Program-made: the position numbers and the translations under genes
In this document: one piece after another, positions 1 through 12,500 of the stretch
Layout of the letters: each line of letters begins with the position of its first letter
Position numbering within the stretch: the first letter of the stretch is position 1
The notes under the pieces: model-generated
What the model saw: only the letters and a program-made list of their open reading frames with translations
What the model was told of the DNA's origin: nothing
Databases searched by the model: none
Assembly (NCBI GenBank): GCA_021234155.1
Contig: JAJEKV010000249.1
Span: 310,001 to 374,000 of the forward strand
Length of the DNA: 64,000 nt
Origin: Isoetes taiwanensis
Lineage: Eukaryota; Streptophyta; Lycopodiopsida; Isoetales; Isoetaceae
Direction: 5' to 3'

Positions 1-1
1 G

Positions 2-550
2 GATGAGGAGGTCTCAGATTTTTTTAATAAATTCGATAACCTTGTGGCTGATTTAGATGGAGCAGGAGTTACCTTATCAGAAAGGTTTATAGTACTAGCC
101 ATTGCTAGAGCAGTAAGTTCGAACCCTCAGTTATCTCTTCTCGTTAGAAATGTGGCCAAAAACAGAGAGGAGGCTGAAAATATGTTAAGAACAGAGATTG
201 AACAAAATAAATTAATGAGAGAAGAGGAAAATACTGCTGAGATATTGTTTGCTGGAAAGAAAAAGAAAGGGGATAGGACAGTATGTTATAACTGTTATGA
301 AGCAGGACACATTAAGCCAAACTGTCCTAAACTTAAACAAGAAATAACAAGTTATAATTGCAAAGGAAAAGGGCACATAGCTGCTAGATGTCCCAGCCCA
401 AAAGATAAAGAATATGGCAGGGGAAGAGGAAGAGGACGAGATGCAAAAAGAGGATATTCCTCTGGAAGAAAAGGAGGGCCTGTAGGTGTTCATATTGCGA
501 AGAAAAATCAGAAACTAAAGAAAGGGAAGAACCAAGTGATGATGATGTAA
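2..550 (+). pseudogene. copia gag C-terminal part with zinc knuckles
   Basis: Open from the window edge. It contains a CX2CX4HX4C knuckle (CYNCYEAGHIKPNC, near 283-324) and a second, damaged knuckle in which the first Cys is Ser (SYNCKGKGHIAARC). An Arg/Gly-rich tail (RGRGRGRD) typical of nucleocapsid RNA-binding regions follows. The frame ends at 548-550, but the neighbouring frame (DDDVKCNYSLNHIGCKT) runs smoothly into protease. A frameshift near 490-540 has therefore separated gag from pol, which copia elements normally keep in one frame. The protein would package element RNA in cytoplasmic particles. Confidence 0.85.
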
Positions 551-3500
551 AATGTAATTACTCATTGAATCATATTGGATGTAAGACTAATAATGAAAAT
601 TCTGTTATTGTAGTTGATAGTGGAGCTGAGAGATCAGTAGTAAGATCTCAGGACATGCTCAAGAATAAAAGGATAACCAACTCAAAGCATGTGCAAGTAG
701 GAAATGGGAGTTTGCAAGCCATTGAAGGATGTGGAATGTTGGAGCTGCTGGATCTTGATGAAAATGTAGTTAATATTGAAAATGTATTGTGTGTGCCTAG
801 TTTGATTAAAAATTTAGTATCAGTTTGTCAACTGGTAGATTTGAGATATAAGATCTTCTTTGAGAAGAAAGTTTGTAAGATCTTTATGAAGAATGAATTA
901 AAGTTTTTGGCAAATCGTGTTGGGAACTTGTTTCAAATTGAAAATGGTATTATTGATGGAGTAAATGCAGTGTTGATGACTGATATGGAAACTTGGCATA
1001 ACAGGCTTGCACACACACATTATAATAATGTGAAATTTATGGCTAAAAAGGGCCTCATAAACTGCAATATTCCAGAAAATCATGCATGTATATGTGAAGG
1101 ATGCATGTTGGGTAAAATTAATCGATTGCCTTTTCCAAAATCATACAAAAGAGCTGAAGGAGTGTTGGACTTAGTACACACAGATTTGCGTGGTCCTCTT
1201 AATGTCAGAAGTAGAACTGGAAAAAGATATTTCATAACTTTTATTGATGATCATAGTAGAAAATGCAAAGCATATTGTTTGACACGAAAATCACAATCTC
1301 TTGAAGTATTTAACATGTATGTTACAGAAATGGAAAGGCAAACAAACAGAAAATTGAAATGTATAAAATCTGATAGAGGAGGAGAATATTTATCCTCTAA
1401 ATTTGAGTCTTTTTGCAAGGCTAAAGGAATTAGGAGGCAACTAACATGTAGACATACTCCACAGCAGAATGGATTTGCTGAAAGGAAGAACAGGACATTG
1501 CTTGATGCAGTGAGATCAATGCTAAAGTTCTCAGGTCTGCCAAACAAGCTATGGGAAGAGGCACTAAGAACAGCAATTTATGTTCAAAATAGGCTTCCAA
1601 CCTCAAGTCTGAAAGGTAATGTACCAAAAATATTATGGTTGGATAACAAAGAAAATCTAGACTATGATATGCTTAAATCCTATGGATGTTTAGGGTACAT
1701 TCATGTGCCAAAGGAGCTGAGACAAAAGTTGGATAATAAAGCAAAAATAGGCTACTTAATAGGATATGATGAGTAAAGTAAAGGCTACAGAATGTTTATG
1801 CCTCAGCTAAACAAAATTGTGATAAGCAGGGACGTCATTTTTTATGAGCACATATATTATAAAGATAGGCAGCAAACAAAGATAAAAGACCATAAACAAG
1901 CTGGCCAAGCAGAGACTGGATTTAAGTATGTAGATACTGAGGATGGTCTGGAGAAAGCAAATCAAACTGAAGTTGAAAGCATGGAGCAAAACCAAGCAAA
2001 CATAAATGGATAACAGAATAATGAGAGTGCTGATTTTGCACATGAACAAAGAAAGCAGAAAAAAAGAACACAGGCTGAAAGATTAAGAGAAAACATGTCA
2101 TTGGATGAAGAAGAATATGGTAGACTTGAAAGTGGAAGGAGTAGAAGAATTGAGAAGCTTGGTGAATTGCCAAATCAAAAACAAATACTAGCCATTCTTG
2201 AAGATTGCATAGTTCCAACTTCTTATGAAGAGGCAATAAATAGTTCTGAAAAAGAGTCTTGGATTCAAGCCATGGAGGAGGAAATAAAATCATTCAAGGA
2301 CACTGAAACATATAATGTTGTGCAAAAACCAGAAAATACTAATATTGTAGGGTGTAAATGGATATATAGGATCAAAACCAACAGTGATGGATCTAAAAGG
2401 TTCAAGGCAAGACTAGTAGCTCAAGGTTTTTCTCAAAAGAAAGGTAAAGATTACAATGAGGTATTTTCACCAGTGGTTAAACTTACAAGTTTGAGGCTGC
2501 TCTTAGCAATAGCAAATGCATTGAATCTAGAATTGCACCATAGGGATGTCAAAACTGATTTTCTAAATGCAGAGTTAAAAGAAAACATTTACATGAAACA
2601 GCCAGCAGGATATGAAGAAAAGGACACAAGTGTTTGGAAACTGAAAAGGGCAGTCTATGGGGTAAAACAGTCACCACGTGAATGGTATTTTTGCATAGAC
2701 AGAGGACAGGGATTTGAAAGATTGCAAAATGATGGAAACCTATATAAAGTTAGGGATGGAGAAAATTATTGCTTAATAGCATTATACGTGGATGATTGTA
2801 TAATGCTATCAAATAGTCAAACATGCTTGACAAAATGCAAAGACATATTGAAAAACAGATTTGAAATGTCAGACCTTGGGGAACTAAAGCAATTCTTGGG
2901 AATCGAGGTATGGAGAAATAGGGAGAAAGGAATACTAGCCTTGAAACAAAGCAGACATGTGCATAATATGCTGAAAAGATTTCATATGCAAGATGCCAGA
3001 ACAACAAAAACCCCAATTGTTGCAGGTCATAGGCTGACAGACATAGTTCAAGAAAACATTGACACAAAGGAAATGGAAAATGTTCCATACAGGAAAATTA
3101 TAGGTTGTTTATTATATTTGTCAAATAATACACGACCAGATATAAGCTATTCAGTCAATGTTTTGAGTAGATATTGTAATAATCCAACTAAGTTGCATTG
3201 GGAAGCAGCAAAACATATTTTGAAGTATTTGAAAGGCACTGCAAACTATGGTATTACATTTACTTCTGATGACTTGGACTTAAAAAGCTTTAGTGATGCA
3301 GATTGGGGAGGAGATAGAACTACAAGAAGATCAATATCAGGCTATGTTGTGTTTCTTAGAGGAGCAATACGTTGGAGAAGTAAAAAGCAAAATGCAGTTG
3401 CTATGTCCTTAGCTGAGGCTGAGTATGCAGCTAGTTCTTTGCTGTCAAAAGAAGTTGTATGGTTAAGAAGGTTATTAGAAGAACTTGGATTTAAGCAAAG

Positions 3501-3636
3501 ACAACCTACAATAGTTATGACTGATAGCATAAGCTATATAGCTATTGTGAATAACCCTGTTCATCATGAAAGAACTAAACACATCGAGCTTGATGTGCAT
3601 TTTATCAGAAATATGGCAGAAAAGGGCTACATATAA
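551..3636 (+). pseudogene. copia pol: protease, integrase, RT, RNase H
   Basis: Protease active site VDSGAERSVV (around 613). Then the GAG-pre-integrase HNRLAH region and integrase with catalytic acidic residues around HTDLRG, KSDRGGEY and QQNGFAERKNRT. RT motifs: CKWIYRIKTNSDG, ARLVAQGFSQ, RDVKTDFLNAEL and YVDD (about 2787). RNase H ends with ADWGGDRTTRRS and AEAEYAA. In-frame stops at 1774-1776 (after GYDE) and 2011-2013 split integrase from RT. A third stop at 3634-3636 separates RNase H from the conserved tail ADIFTKAL, which ends at 3762. A typical intact copia pol is continuous, so this is an inactive copy. Confidence 0.93.
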
Positions 3637-3757
3637 ATGTGCTACATTAATACAAACATGCAGATAGCTGACATATTTACTAAAGCTTTAGTAGAGAAGA
3701 AATTTACAGGGTTCAGGGATAAATTGAATGTAACTAATTTGTGTGATGAAGGAGGAG

Positions 3758-4200
3758 TGTAGAATATATGATATGATCATCACACAAATTATACAATCTC
3801 ACAGGTTATGGCATCTCCCAGGTTGTAGCACAGGTTCTATGCTCAGATATTATACAGTGCAGGTTGAGCAATGTATTTACTTAATGGTTTAACCATTGGC
3901 TCTTATGGGATATTTTTATTGATGTTAAAGCAATGGTCAATGGTCGATACCATTGAATATTATACAGAAATATCGAAACATGAAATCGAAGGAGGCAAAA
4001 TATGATTCAAATTTTAGCATCTCCTATATGCCAGGAGAGGTGTCCATGATCGCCTAAGAGGCCGGAACCATGCCTGAGCAGTAGGATCCGGCTGCTATTA
4101 AAACAAGATGTACAGATATTCTTCATATACATTGAAATAGGGTTGAAGTTCGTTATGGTTCGAGATCAATACAGGTTCCTTAGGTTTGCATAAGTTTACA
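3758..4200 (+). repeat. presumed copia 3' LTR, right edge approximate
   Basis: The LTR should begin at TGTAGAATATATG (3758), just after the purine tract GAAGGAGGAG. A TATA-like stretch (CTATTAAAACAAG, about 4095) and a downstream leader fit U3-R-U5 order. The partner LTR is outside the window, so the right edge is an estimate at a CA-type end near 4200. No target duplication can be checked. Confidence 0.5.
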
Positions 4201-5086
4201 TTGTGAATTTAGTGAATATATGATGTCAAGGCTTATAATTCATGCTCAAATTTAATGGTCACTAGTTGAATTGTAAGGTTTGAATAATTGAGCATGAAAT
4301 TGCTTCTAAGCATCATTTGTGATATCATAATATGATATTGAGTTGTCATATTGATCTTTGATGTTAGAATATCTCTGATAAGAGATCTTTATGGTGAAAT
4401 ATCTCTGCCAATAGTTGTCTTTGGAATTTCTCAGTGGATGTATCGAAGGACAACAATTTAGAGCAACCAGCTAGAATCTTCCACTAGAAGTAACACATAA
4501 AGTACATTTCTTTGGATTGAGATTGATGCTAGAACCATCACATTTTTCAAAAACAAGTTCAATTTAAATCTTTGGCTTTACGAAGAAAGGGATGTTTGAC
4601 GAGCATGTCATAGTCACCCGGTCCGCTCTTATTTTTTGCACTCCAAATCTCAAAGGAAATTTAAGATCACCAATGTTGATCATGAGTTACGGAGTAAAAC
4701 CTCGTGGTCATATGATATGACCGTTGGCCAATTTGATATCATAAGGAGCCTTATATAACTGTTTAATGCCAAGTTGGTGTCATATAACTTTTGATTGGGG
4801 AGTCAGTTTTTAATGATCTTGATATCTTTGGAAAGCTCACCTCAAGAGCTTTCCAAACATACCAAATTTGAGCTATTTTGGTTCCGTTTTCAAGGAGATA
4901 ATAGGGATTTTCCAAATTCGGCCCTCTTGAATGGGGGAGAAAAAAAACAGTTGGGACCCCTATTAAAGGGGATCCCATTGAATACGAAGGGGATTCAACA
5001 TGTTTAGTGGCTTTGATGCAGGATTTGAAGGCCGAAATGTAGAATTAACGGAAGCTCTATTCTAATGAGAGGAGATCATTCATGAT
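4201..5086. other. no gene seen; possible LINE 5' region with hairpin
   Basis: No coding frame is convincing. A perfect 12-bp stem (TTTGGAAAGCTC, 4827-4838, pairing with 4846-4857, 7-nt loop) sits upstream of the LINE ORF1. The interval may be LINE 5' UTR plus older DNA. Confidence 0.35.
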
Positions 5087-5620
5087 GTGAATTTACAGCA
5101 TATTATTGCAAATCTGGAGATTAAATTGGCAGAGCGTGTTGCAAATACTACCAAGCTCGCAATGGAGATGCACCAGGAGAAAATTTCAGCGGAGTCCATG
5201 GTCAAAAATCACGGGCTTGTAATCTCTAAATCTCTGGCATTGAAGAACATGAATTGGAGAACGTGGAGCAGGTTAATTGAAAATTTCTTCAAAGATGTAA
5301 TGCACTTTCATGCTCCAAAATTTGTGTTTGCAAAAAGGTTTGGAAGACTAGGCAATCATAATAGGCCGATTCTTGTCAAATTTGAGGATGAAGAAGCAAG
5401 AAATAAGGTATTACAAAATAGGGCTTCCCTTAAAGGCCATAAAATTTGGATTGATCCGGACTTAGCTCCTGCACAATTGGAAGCTATGAAGAAAGAATGG
5501 ACTAAGGTCAAGAAAGTTAGAAATAATGGTTTTGTGGCATATTTAGATCAAAATGGCAAGGCAATGGTTACAAAGAGATTGAGAAAACAGGGAGTTCCGA
5601 CCTTGAGGGTATTAGCTTAG
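5087..5620 (+). CDS. LINE ORF1-like protein
   Basis: 177 codons, starting in a helical segment (NLQHIIANLEIKLAERV). A region resembles the RNA-binding domain of plant LINE ORF1 proteins: RPILVKFEDEEARNKVLQ, then KGHKIWIDPDLAPAQLEAM. It lies directly upstream of endonuclease sequence in the same direction, which fits an ORF1 RNA chaperone. No zinc knuckle is visible. The start is uncertain because upstream ATG codons in other frames are close. Confidence 0.6.
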   Translation: MNLQHIIANLEIKLAERVANTTKLAMEMHQEKISAESMVKNHGLVISKSLALKNMNWRTWSRLIENFFKDVMHFHAPKFVFAKRFGRLGNHNRPILVKFEDEEARNKVLQNRASLKGHKIWIDPDLAPAQLEAMKKEWTKVKKVRNNGFVAYLDQNGKAMVTKRLRKQGVPTLRVLA

Positions 5621-6397
5621 AATGTTCATGGCATTAACCAAGAGAAAGGTCAGGCTGCAAAAGAGATGTGGAATACATCAGGCTTGATATTGATGGGAGG
5701 AAATTTAGGTATTGCCTTATAGATTCAGTTTAAAATGTCAAACAAGCAAATGCGGGAAGGGGATTTGGGGGTTTAGCCGCATATATTAGGCACTAATGCA
5801 AGTTTTCAAAAAGCATGAAGGTCCAAATTTATGTGATTGCAATATTTCTTTAATAATTCAATGATTTACATTGCAGTATGTTACTTTGCACCTTTGAATA
5901 GGAAAGTATATGAGCAGGTTAGTTTTGACAAAAAGAATCCGCTTCATGATTTGAGCTTGGATGTGATGTATTTACAAGATAAGGGAGAGATGATTGTGGT
6001 TGGAGATTTTAATGCGCGTAGTAAAGGATTGCAATTCATCTCTTTTGAGAATTTGGATGATATGAGACTTGTAGAGCAAGCAGATGAGACATTCCAGAGG
6101 CAATCAGTAGATAAGATCAGTAATATCATGGGTGACTTTTTGATAAATTTTGGCACAACATATGGACTAAAGATCTTGAATGGTATAAGCAGGTTCAAAA
6201 TCGGATATGTTTACATGCTTTTCTCATCTTAGTGAGAGTATGATGGATTACCTTTTGATCCCAACAACATCTAATATTATCAAATCATTTAAAGTGCTTG
6301 ATAGAGTTCCAGAGTCAGACCATGCAAGCTTACATTTTGAATTGAACTTGGTTTTGCAAAAAACAAATCGGATATTTTTGTGCCTAAACTCAAACTA
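5621..6397 (+). pseudogene. LINE ORF2 endonuclease (APE type), broken
   Basis: The frame follows ORF1 directly (NVHGINQEKGQAAKEMW). It has the endonuclease signatures IAVCYFAPLN, VVGDFNARSKG (about 6000) and PESDHASLHFEL (about 6310-6350), the SDH catalytic site. Stops near 5720 and 6230 and frame changes break it. The domain nicks target DNA for target-primed reverse transcription in active LINEs. Confidence 0.75.
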
Positions 6398-6399
6398 GA

Positions 6400-7737
6400 C
6401 TTTAATTTGAGTGCAAATTACAAGAAGAAAGTTTCTTGAGGCCGCGAAATGGACTGGTATGCTATAAAGAATTCAGCTTTGCTTTCTGACATATTGCTTT
6501 GTGCAGCTCGCTCCACTTTTGGATGCACCAAAAGAAGAATTTTTGGACGACCATGCAATGGTTGATTGGATGAAGAATGTCGTGATGCCCGTGCTCGCCT
6601 TCCAAAGAAATGCCGTTTTAAACCCAAGTGGTTTAAGAATCCAATTAGAGGTAAGAAGCATTTGTTCTATGAAAGAAGACAAGCTATGATGGGTTCTCTA
6701 TTCCAAACAAAACCTAAGCTTTTTTGGAAAATCCTATTGCATAAGCCTGATCATGCCAAAATTGATTTGGATGCTTTACTTGGTTTGGTGAGATCTTTGT
6801 ACTATGTTGAGAATTCAGATTGTATGCCTTTATTAGATGTCACAAAAGATTTATTTTCTTGTGAAAATGTGCATTGTCAATTGAAGAAGATGAATAATGG
6901 TAAAGCATTTGATCTTAAAGGCATTTCTATTGAATTGATAAAACGGAGTGGTAAGGAACTCATCCAGGTAGTTACCAGCTAGTTAAACACTGCAGTTCAG
7001 TTGGGATTGCCTAAATCTGGGAAGGAATGAAGGGTTACTCTGATTTATAAGTCAGGGGACAAACATGATATAAACAATTACCGCGTTATGGTTGGACACA
7101 CTTTTTCTAAATTATTAGGTGGATTGTTGGAAAGTAAAATTAGTGATTGGGCTGATACTAATAGTAAGAGAGCTACTGCCCAAGCTGGGTTTTGAAAGAA
7201 ATATAGTATCCTCGAGCATTTGCTTATCTTGAGATTACTTAAAGAGCAGGCAAGGAAGCCAAGAAGGGCTCTTTACTTGGCATTTATAAACTTCTCGAAG
7301 GCCTTTGATATAGTGCCTCGAGAAGGTCTTCATGCACGCATAAAACACCTTTGGGATTCCTTCTTCTCTTAGAGGAGCAGTTGCTAGATTGTATGAGGAG
7401 GTTATGACAAAACTGTCAGCTCAAGTATCAGCAGAGATTCAGAACACAATTGGAGTCCGACAAGGTTGTCCGCTCTCTCCAACCCTCTTTGGACTCTACA
7501 TTGATGAGTTAAAAGAGTGGTCGAGAGTAAGAAGGCACGCAGGTTCTTGTTTCGAATACTATGTTTTCCAGTTGTTGCTTTATGCTGACGTTGTTGTGCT
7601 TATCTTTGAAAATTCAGATGGTCTCCAGAAACATCTTAATATTTTGGAAGTCTTTTGTGAGACTTGCAATATGAAGATAAACTTGAGCAAATCCAAAATA
7701 ATGACATTTGGGTCTTCTAAGGCATCGACATTCTATT
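6400..7737 (+). pseudogene. LINE ORF2 reverse transcriptase, broken and split
   Basis: Recognisable RT blocks include VTLIYKSGDKHDINNYR, LAFINFSKAFDIVPR (motif A), GVRQGCPLSPTLFGLYIDEL (motif B), LLLYADVVVL (motif C; second catalytic Asp replaced by Val) and INLSKSKIMTFG. Several stops occur (e.g. near 6980, 7029, 7192). The reading breaks at 7737 and resumes at 45658. Confidence 0.85.
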
Positions 7738-7835
7738 GGGTGAAAGCATGTTATAGTGGAACACCCTGGGTGTCCCCCCTGTCCTCCTAAAAATGTGGTG
7801 GGAGATATCAAATTTGTGGTGCGATTTTAAATGTT
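7738..7835 (+). repeat. left terminal inverted repeat of transposon X
   Basis: The first 26 bp match the right terminus (one mismatch). Beyond that, AAAATGTGGTGGGAG and AAATTTGTGGTG resemble the right-end subterminal sequence. Confidence 0.8.
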
Positions 7836-8153
7836 TGTTTGGCGCCTAGTGCATGTACTGCCCGGATTCAATCATTTCCTGAACTGCAACAACCCGATTC
7901 CTACGCCACGGCCCCATTCCAATTTCCTACGCCACCCGCCCCATTCCATATATCCACCCGAACCGATTTCTAAACCCACGACCCACCCCCGCCTTTCCCG
8001 AAGCACACGGCTATGGCGCTTTAATCCGTTGTGGATCAATCCCGTTCATACCTTCAATCATTTAATTTGGAAGCAAACCGCCACAGGTAAGAGAAAGAGA
8101 ACTCCGCAACAAGAACGGATCATAAAAAGACGCCAAAGGAAAAGACAAAGGGA
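7831..8153 (+). pseudogene. Transposon X plus-strand gene, first part
   Basis: Open from an ATG at 7831 through a proline-rich leader into a very basic segment (GKRKRTPQQERIIKRRQRKR). At 8153 the CACTA element interrupts it. With one GGA duplication removed, the reading continues at 35600 as QREAKEELAKIATAEGG, giving a Lys/Arg/Glu-rich coiled-coil-like stretch. The proline-rich part may be untranslated leader. The family is not recognised. As the plus-strand gene of a DNA transposon it is a transposase candidate, by position only. Confidence 0.5.
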
Positions 8154-8164
8154 CACTACAAGGG

Positions 8165-8700
8165 ATCAACGTAGATAATCGACATTTGTCCGTCGATTGT
8201 CGACCTAAACAGGTCGATAATCGACGGACAACGCCGATCGCCTACGCTGATACCAAACGCCGATCGGCGGACCATTGAACGCCGATCATCGACGCCGCTC
8301 GGAGTGACGGTCGCTTTGGCCTTGTGGCATGCCTACCTGGCCCGCCGCTGGTCGGGCAAGGTCGCGGCGTGGCGGAACGCCGATCATTGACGTTGTGTCG
8401 ATGATGACATGGCATGCGTGGCCTGGCCGATGCCTACGTGGTCCCCCAGCGCCAGCGTGGCTGTGCACGTGGCGTGAAACGTCGATCATCGACGTTGTGT
8501 CGATGATGACATGGCATGCGTGGCCTGGCCGATGCCTACGTGGTCCCCCAACGCCAGCGTGGCTGTGCGCGTGGCGTGGAACGTCGATGATCGACGTTGT
8601 GTCGAGATGACGTGGAATGCGTGGTCTGGCCGAGGCCGACGTGGTCGCCCGCATGGCATGCCTACGTGGTGTTGAACGTCGATGATCGACGATGTTTTTG
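8165..8700. repeat. CACTA left subterminal repeats
   Basis: Many copies of the near-palindrome CGTCGATGATCGACG and variants (CGTCGATCATCGACG, GTCGATAATCGAC). A ~124-bp GC-rich direct repeat carries GATGACATGGCATGCGTGGC (about 8402 and 8506). CACTA transposases typically bind such subterminal arrays. The open frames through this block on both strands are by-products of repeats. Confidence 0.8.
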
Positions 8701-8795
8701 GCGTGTCTGCTTGTGTAAATGCAACTTTATATATAGTTATCATTTTCGTTTGTTATTTTGAACGCTTTGTTTTCTTTCTTTATAGTATAATTCAT

Positions 8796-9318
8796 ATGCA
8801 TCAATGTGGTCTTCTGGTGCTCACTTCCGACGGAAAAGCACGGATGAAGGAAAATGCACTTATGATTGTGGCATATCAGCAAAGTTTAGTACAGTTTGCC
8901 AGACTGGTAGTGCAGACCTAAATACAGTGGAAGCAATGTTGGAATGGATTGGAACTATTAAGACTATCATTGAGGTCGATGTCGGTAGCGTATTCAAAGC
9001 AATGTTGTTTGATGTAGAATTGTTTGATCTTGTATGTACTGGTGCTCATGCCACGATACGCAAAGATCATAGTGGTTTGTATTCACTAGATTCGACTCAT
9101 CGATATCGTGGTCAAGACACGCTCGCGAGGGTTGAGCAATGTGAACAAGTATGTTTACTTAGATTTAATAAATTTTATATATGCGAATACTAAATGAGCT
9201 AATGTAATAGAGGTTTTGTAGGTCACCTTCATTCCAGATCCTTTGCAAGATACTTGGTGGTTTGTAATTCCGTAAAGGCTCGCCCCTCACCGAGATATTT
9301 GAAGGCCAAGAAGAGATG
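8796..9318 (+). pseudogene. CACTA transposase C-terminal fragment (DUF4216-like)
   Basis: Exon 1 of the fragment (about 8796-9148) reads TVEAMLEWIGTIKTIIEVDV ... GLYSLDSTHRYRGQDTLARVEQCEQ. A GT-AG intron (9149-9221, GTATGT...TTTTGTAG) joins it to VTFIPDPLQDTWWFVIP. This is the usual DUF4216 order (backbone, FYSID-like, EQVFYI-like, WW-V). One stop or frameshift precedes KARPSPRYLKAKKR, which ends at 9318. The catalytic N-terminal transposase domain is not in the window. The piece lies close to the left CACTA terminus, so the 5' part was deleted. Confidence 0.75.
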
Positions 9319-9595
9319 ACAAATTTAATATGGAGGGTAGACTATTTTTATGATATGAGACCAACATTGTTTGAACTTGCAATTTGTATTAATATTATAT
9401 TTTTTCACATATGAATAAGAAAATACTTTGACACGATTATTTGTGTATACTATAGGCAACAATAATATTGCAACTTCCATAAGCAATTTCTTCCACGCGG
9501 GCTCCAACATATGCCACCTAGACATTCCGGACATAAGGGCGAAGTCCAATCGTCTGACTGCCCGAATGGCCTCTACCCTCTTTGGAGAAATTGAC
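9319..9595. other. no gene; 3' flank of CACTA transposase fragment
   Basis: AT-rich sequence after the transposase stop, probably its 3' untranslated region and an edge with the satellite. No structure beyond that was seen. Confidence 0.4.
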
Positions 9596-12500
9596 CCTTG
9601 GTCCATCTCTTGGGGTATGGCCTCTACCCTCCCTTGAGGCCTCCACGCAAAGTCCTGGACTCGTTCGAATTGGGGAAGGGTGCCGCCCAACAACAGGCAG
9701 CCGGGACGGGGGGCCGGGTGTGTTGGCACCCTTGCCCTTGCCGGATCCATCCAGGACCTTGCACCGTGTCCTTGCGTAGAGGGAGGATCTTGATGCCAGA
9801 AGACGGAACCTTAAAACCACAGGGAGGCAGCTTGCCCCGAACGTCCTCTCCCAAAGGCCCCGACGACGGACGGGCAACTTCCCCACCCCAGAATTGTGAA
9901 CCGACTGTTCCAATGGACTTAGAACGCCGGCATTATGCAGGGGACCAAGGCTTGGACTCGCTCGGAATTGGGAAAGGATGCCGCCCAAAGAACAAGCCGG
10001 GGACGGGGCGGGTGTGTCGGCACCTTGCCCTTTCGATCCGATCCGTCCAGACCTTGCAGTGTCCTCGCCAGAGGGAGGATGTTGACGCCGTATCACGGAA
10101 CCTTAAAACTACCCGGAGGCAGCTTGTCCCGAAAGCATCCTCCCCAAAGGCCGCGGACGACGGACGGGCAGCTTCCCCTTCTCGTAATCGCGAACCGACC
10201 GTTCCAATGGACTTTAACGCCCGGCATTATGCGAAGTTACCAAGTTTGTACAGAAGACCACCCCATCTCCAAGAAGCTCCAAAGCTCATATCCAAAGACT
10301 CAGAGTGTCAATTGGCTTGGGAGGTGGTCGTGGAATACCGCCATGTGTGGCGTTCGCGGTTCCCTTCTTTGGAGAAATTGACCGTAACCTGGTCACTAGG
10401 GTAATGCCGCCATTCTCGACATAATGGCGAAGTCGAATCGCCATTCAGGAGACCCCCGACGCCCGAATGGCAAGACCCTTTGATTTTTCGCAGAATGGCC
10501 CAAAGCACGCCATGGGTTTGGCAAGCTCACGGACGGATCTTGAATTTTTGGAACCGCCGGGCAGGGCCATTGAAAGGAGGATTCAACGACCAGATAGATG
10601 AACCGAAGCCGTGGAGGGCGGGCATTCGCTGCATCGGCTCCACCGGGAGGAGCTGGGTGGCGACGGGCTCCCGGGGAACTTTTTTGGGGTCCGCTCTTTG
10701 GGGTATGGCCTCTACCCTCCCTTTGAGGCCTCCACGCAAAGTCCCGGACTCGCTCGGGATTGGGGAAGGGTGCCGCAACAACAAAGTACCGGGGGGGCGG
10801 GTGTGTTGGCACCCTTGCCCTTGCCGGATCCGCGGCCTAGGACCTTGCACCGTCCTTGCGTGAGGGAGGATCTTGACGCCGTAAGACGTAACCTTAAAAC
10901 CATTGGGAGGCAAGCTTTGCCCCAACGCCCTCTCCCAAAGGCCCCCGACGATGGATCCGCAGCTTCCCCCCCCTGGGCGAACCGACCGTTCCAATGGACT
11001 CACAACGCCGGGGCATTATGCACGGGGACCAAGGCTTGACTCGCTCGAATGGGAAAGGGTGCCGCCGCCAAAGAAAAGTAAAATGGGGCCGGGGCGGGTG
11101 TGTCGGCACCCTTGCCCTTTCTCGATCCGGCCCGGGACCTTGCAATGTCCTCGCCTAGAGGGAGGATGTTGACGCCTTGAATCACGGAACCTTAAAACCA
11201 CCCGAGGCAGTTTTTGTCCCGAGCGCCCTCCCCAAAGGCCGTGGACGACGGACGGGCGCCTTCCCCTTCTTAGAATTACTTAACCGATCGTTCCAATGGA
11301 CTCGTAACGCCAAAGATTATGCAGGTTACCAAGTTTCGCTGGCAGAAGACCACCCCATCTCCAAGAAGCTCCAAAGCCTCATATCCAGCCCCCGTAGTCA
11401 ATTGGCTTGGGAGGTGGTCGGGAATACCGCCATGTGTGGCGCTCGTGTTCCCTTCTTTGGAGAAATTGACCGTAACCTGGTCACTAGGGTAATGCCGCCA
11501 TTCCGACATAATGGCGAAGTCAATCGCCATTCCGAGACCCCGACGACTGCCCGGAATGGCAAGACCCTTGATTTTCAAGACAACCGCGCCCAAAGCACGC
11601 CATGGGTTTGGCAAGCTCACGGACGGATCTTGAATTTTTGGAACCTCGCTGAAGGTGGCCATTGAAAGGAGGATTCAATGGCCGATAGATGAACCGAAGC
11701 CGGAGGGCGGGCATTCGCACGGCTCCCCGGAGGAGCTGGGTGGCGGGTGGGCTCCCCTGAACTTTTTGGGGGTCCGCCTCTTGGGGTATGGCCTCTACCC
11801 TCCCCTTGAGGCCTCCACGCAAAGTCCTGGACTCGCTCAATTGGGGAAGGGTGCCGCCCAACAACAAAGCAGCCGGACGGGGCGGGTGTGTTGGCAACCT
11901 TGCCCTTGCCGGATCCGTCTAGGACCTTGCACCGTCCTGCGAGAGGGAGGATCTTGACGCTTTAAGACGGAACCTTAAAACCGCTGTGGAGGCGGCTTGC
12001 CCCGAACGTCCTCTCCCAAAGGCCCGGCGACGACGGACCGGCAGCTCCCCCCCCTTTAATTGCGAACCGACCGTTCCAATGGACTCAAAACGCTGGCATT
12101 ATGCAGGGGACCAAGGCTTGACTCTGCTCGAATTGGGAAAGGGTGCCGCCCAAAGAACAAAGCCGGGGCGGGGCGGTGTGTCGGCACCCTTGCCCTTTTC
12201 CGGATCCGGCCGGTGACCTTGCACGCGGTGTCCTCGGCTAGAGGGAGGATGTTGACGCCAAAATACGGAACCTTAAAACCACCCGGAGGTAGCTTGTCCC
12301 GAGCGTCCTCCCCCAAAGGCCGTGACGACGGACGGGCAGCTTCCCCTTCTCAGAATCACGAACTGACTGTTCCAATGGACTCAGAACGCCGGCATTATGC
12401 AGGTTACCAAGTTTCGCGGGCAGAAGACCACCCCATCTCCAAGAAGCTCCAAAGCGCCTCATATCCAGCACTCCTGTAGTCAATTGGCTTCTGTGGAATA

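Larger units (their letters stand above)
1..3762 (+). mobile_element. Ty1/copia LTR retrotransposon, left part outside window
   Basis: Domain order is gag zinc knuckle, aspartic protease, GAG-pre-integrase, integrase, reverse transcriptase, RNase H. The order integrase before RT defines Ty1/copia. The 5' LTR and start of gag lie left of the window. Coding frames are broken by one frameshift and several stops, so the copy is dead. A polypurine tract (about 3748-3757) precedes the presumed 3' LTR. Confidence 0.95.
5087..7737 (+). mobile_element. decayed LINE, interrupted at its RT C-terminus
   Basis: ORF1, an APE-type endonuclease and a reverse transcriptase follow in LINE order, all broken by stops and frameshifts. 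The RT reading STFY at 7737 continues at 45658 as YKDELLETVNCYKY, a normal LINE RT C-terminal segment. The insertion of element X, with a 4-bp target duplication TATT, therefore split it. The 3' end is lost near 45979 where an LTR begins. Confidence 0.85.

Noticed and set aside
8286-8743. ORFs in the CACTA left end
   Set aside because: Produced by repeated GTCGATGATCGAC and GC-rich direct repeats.
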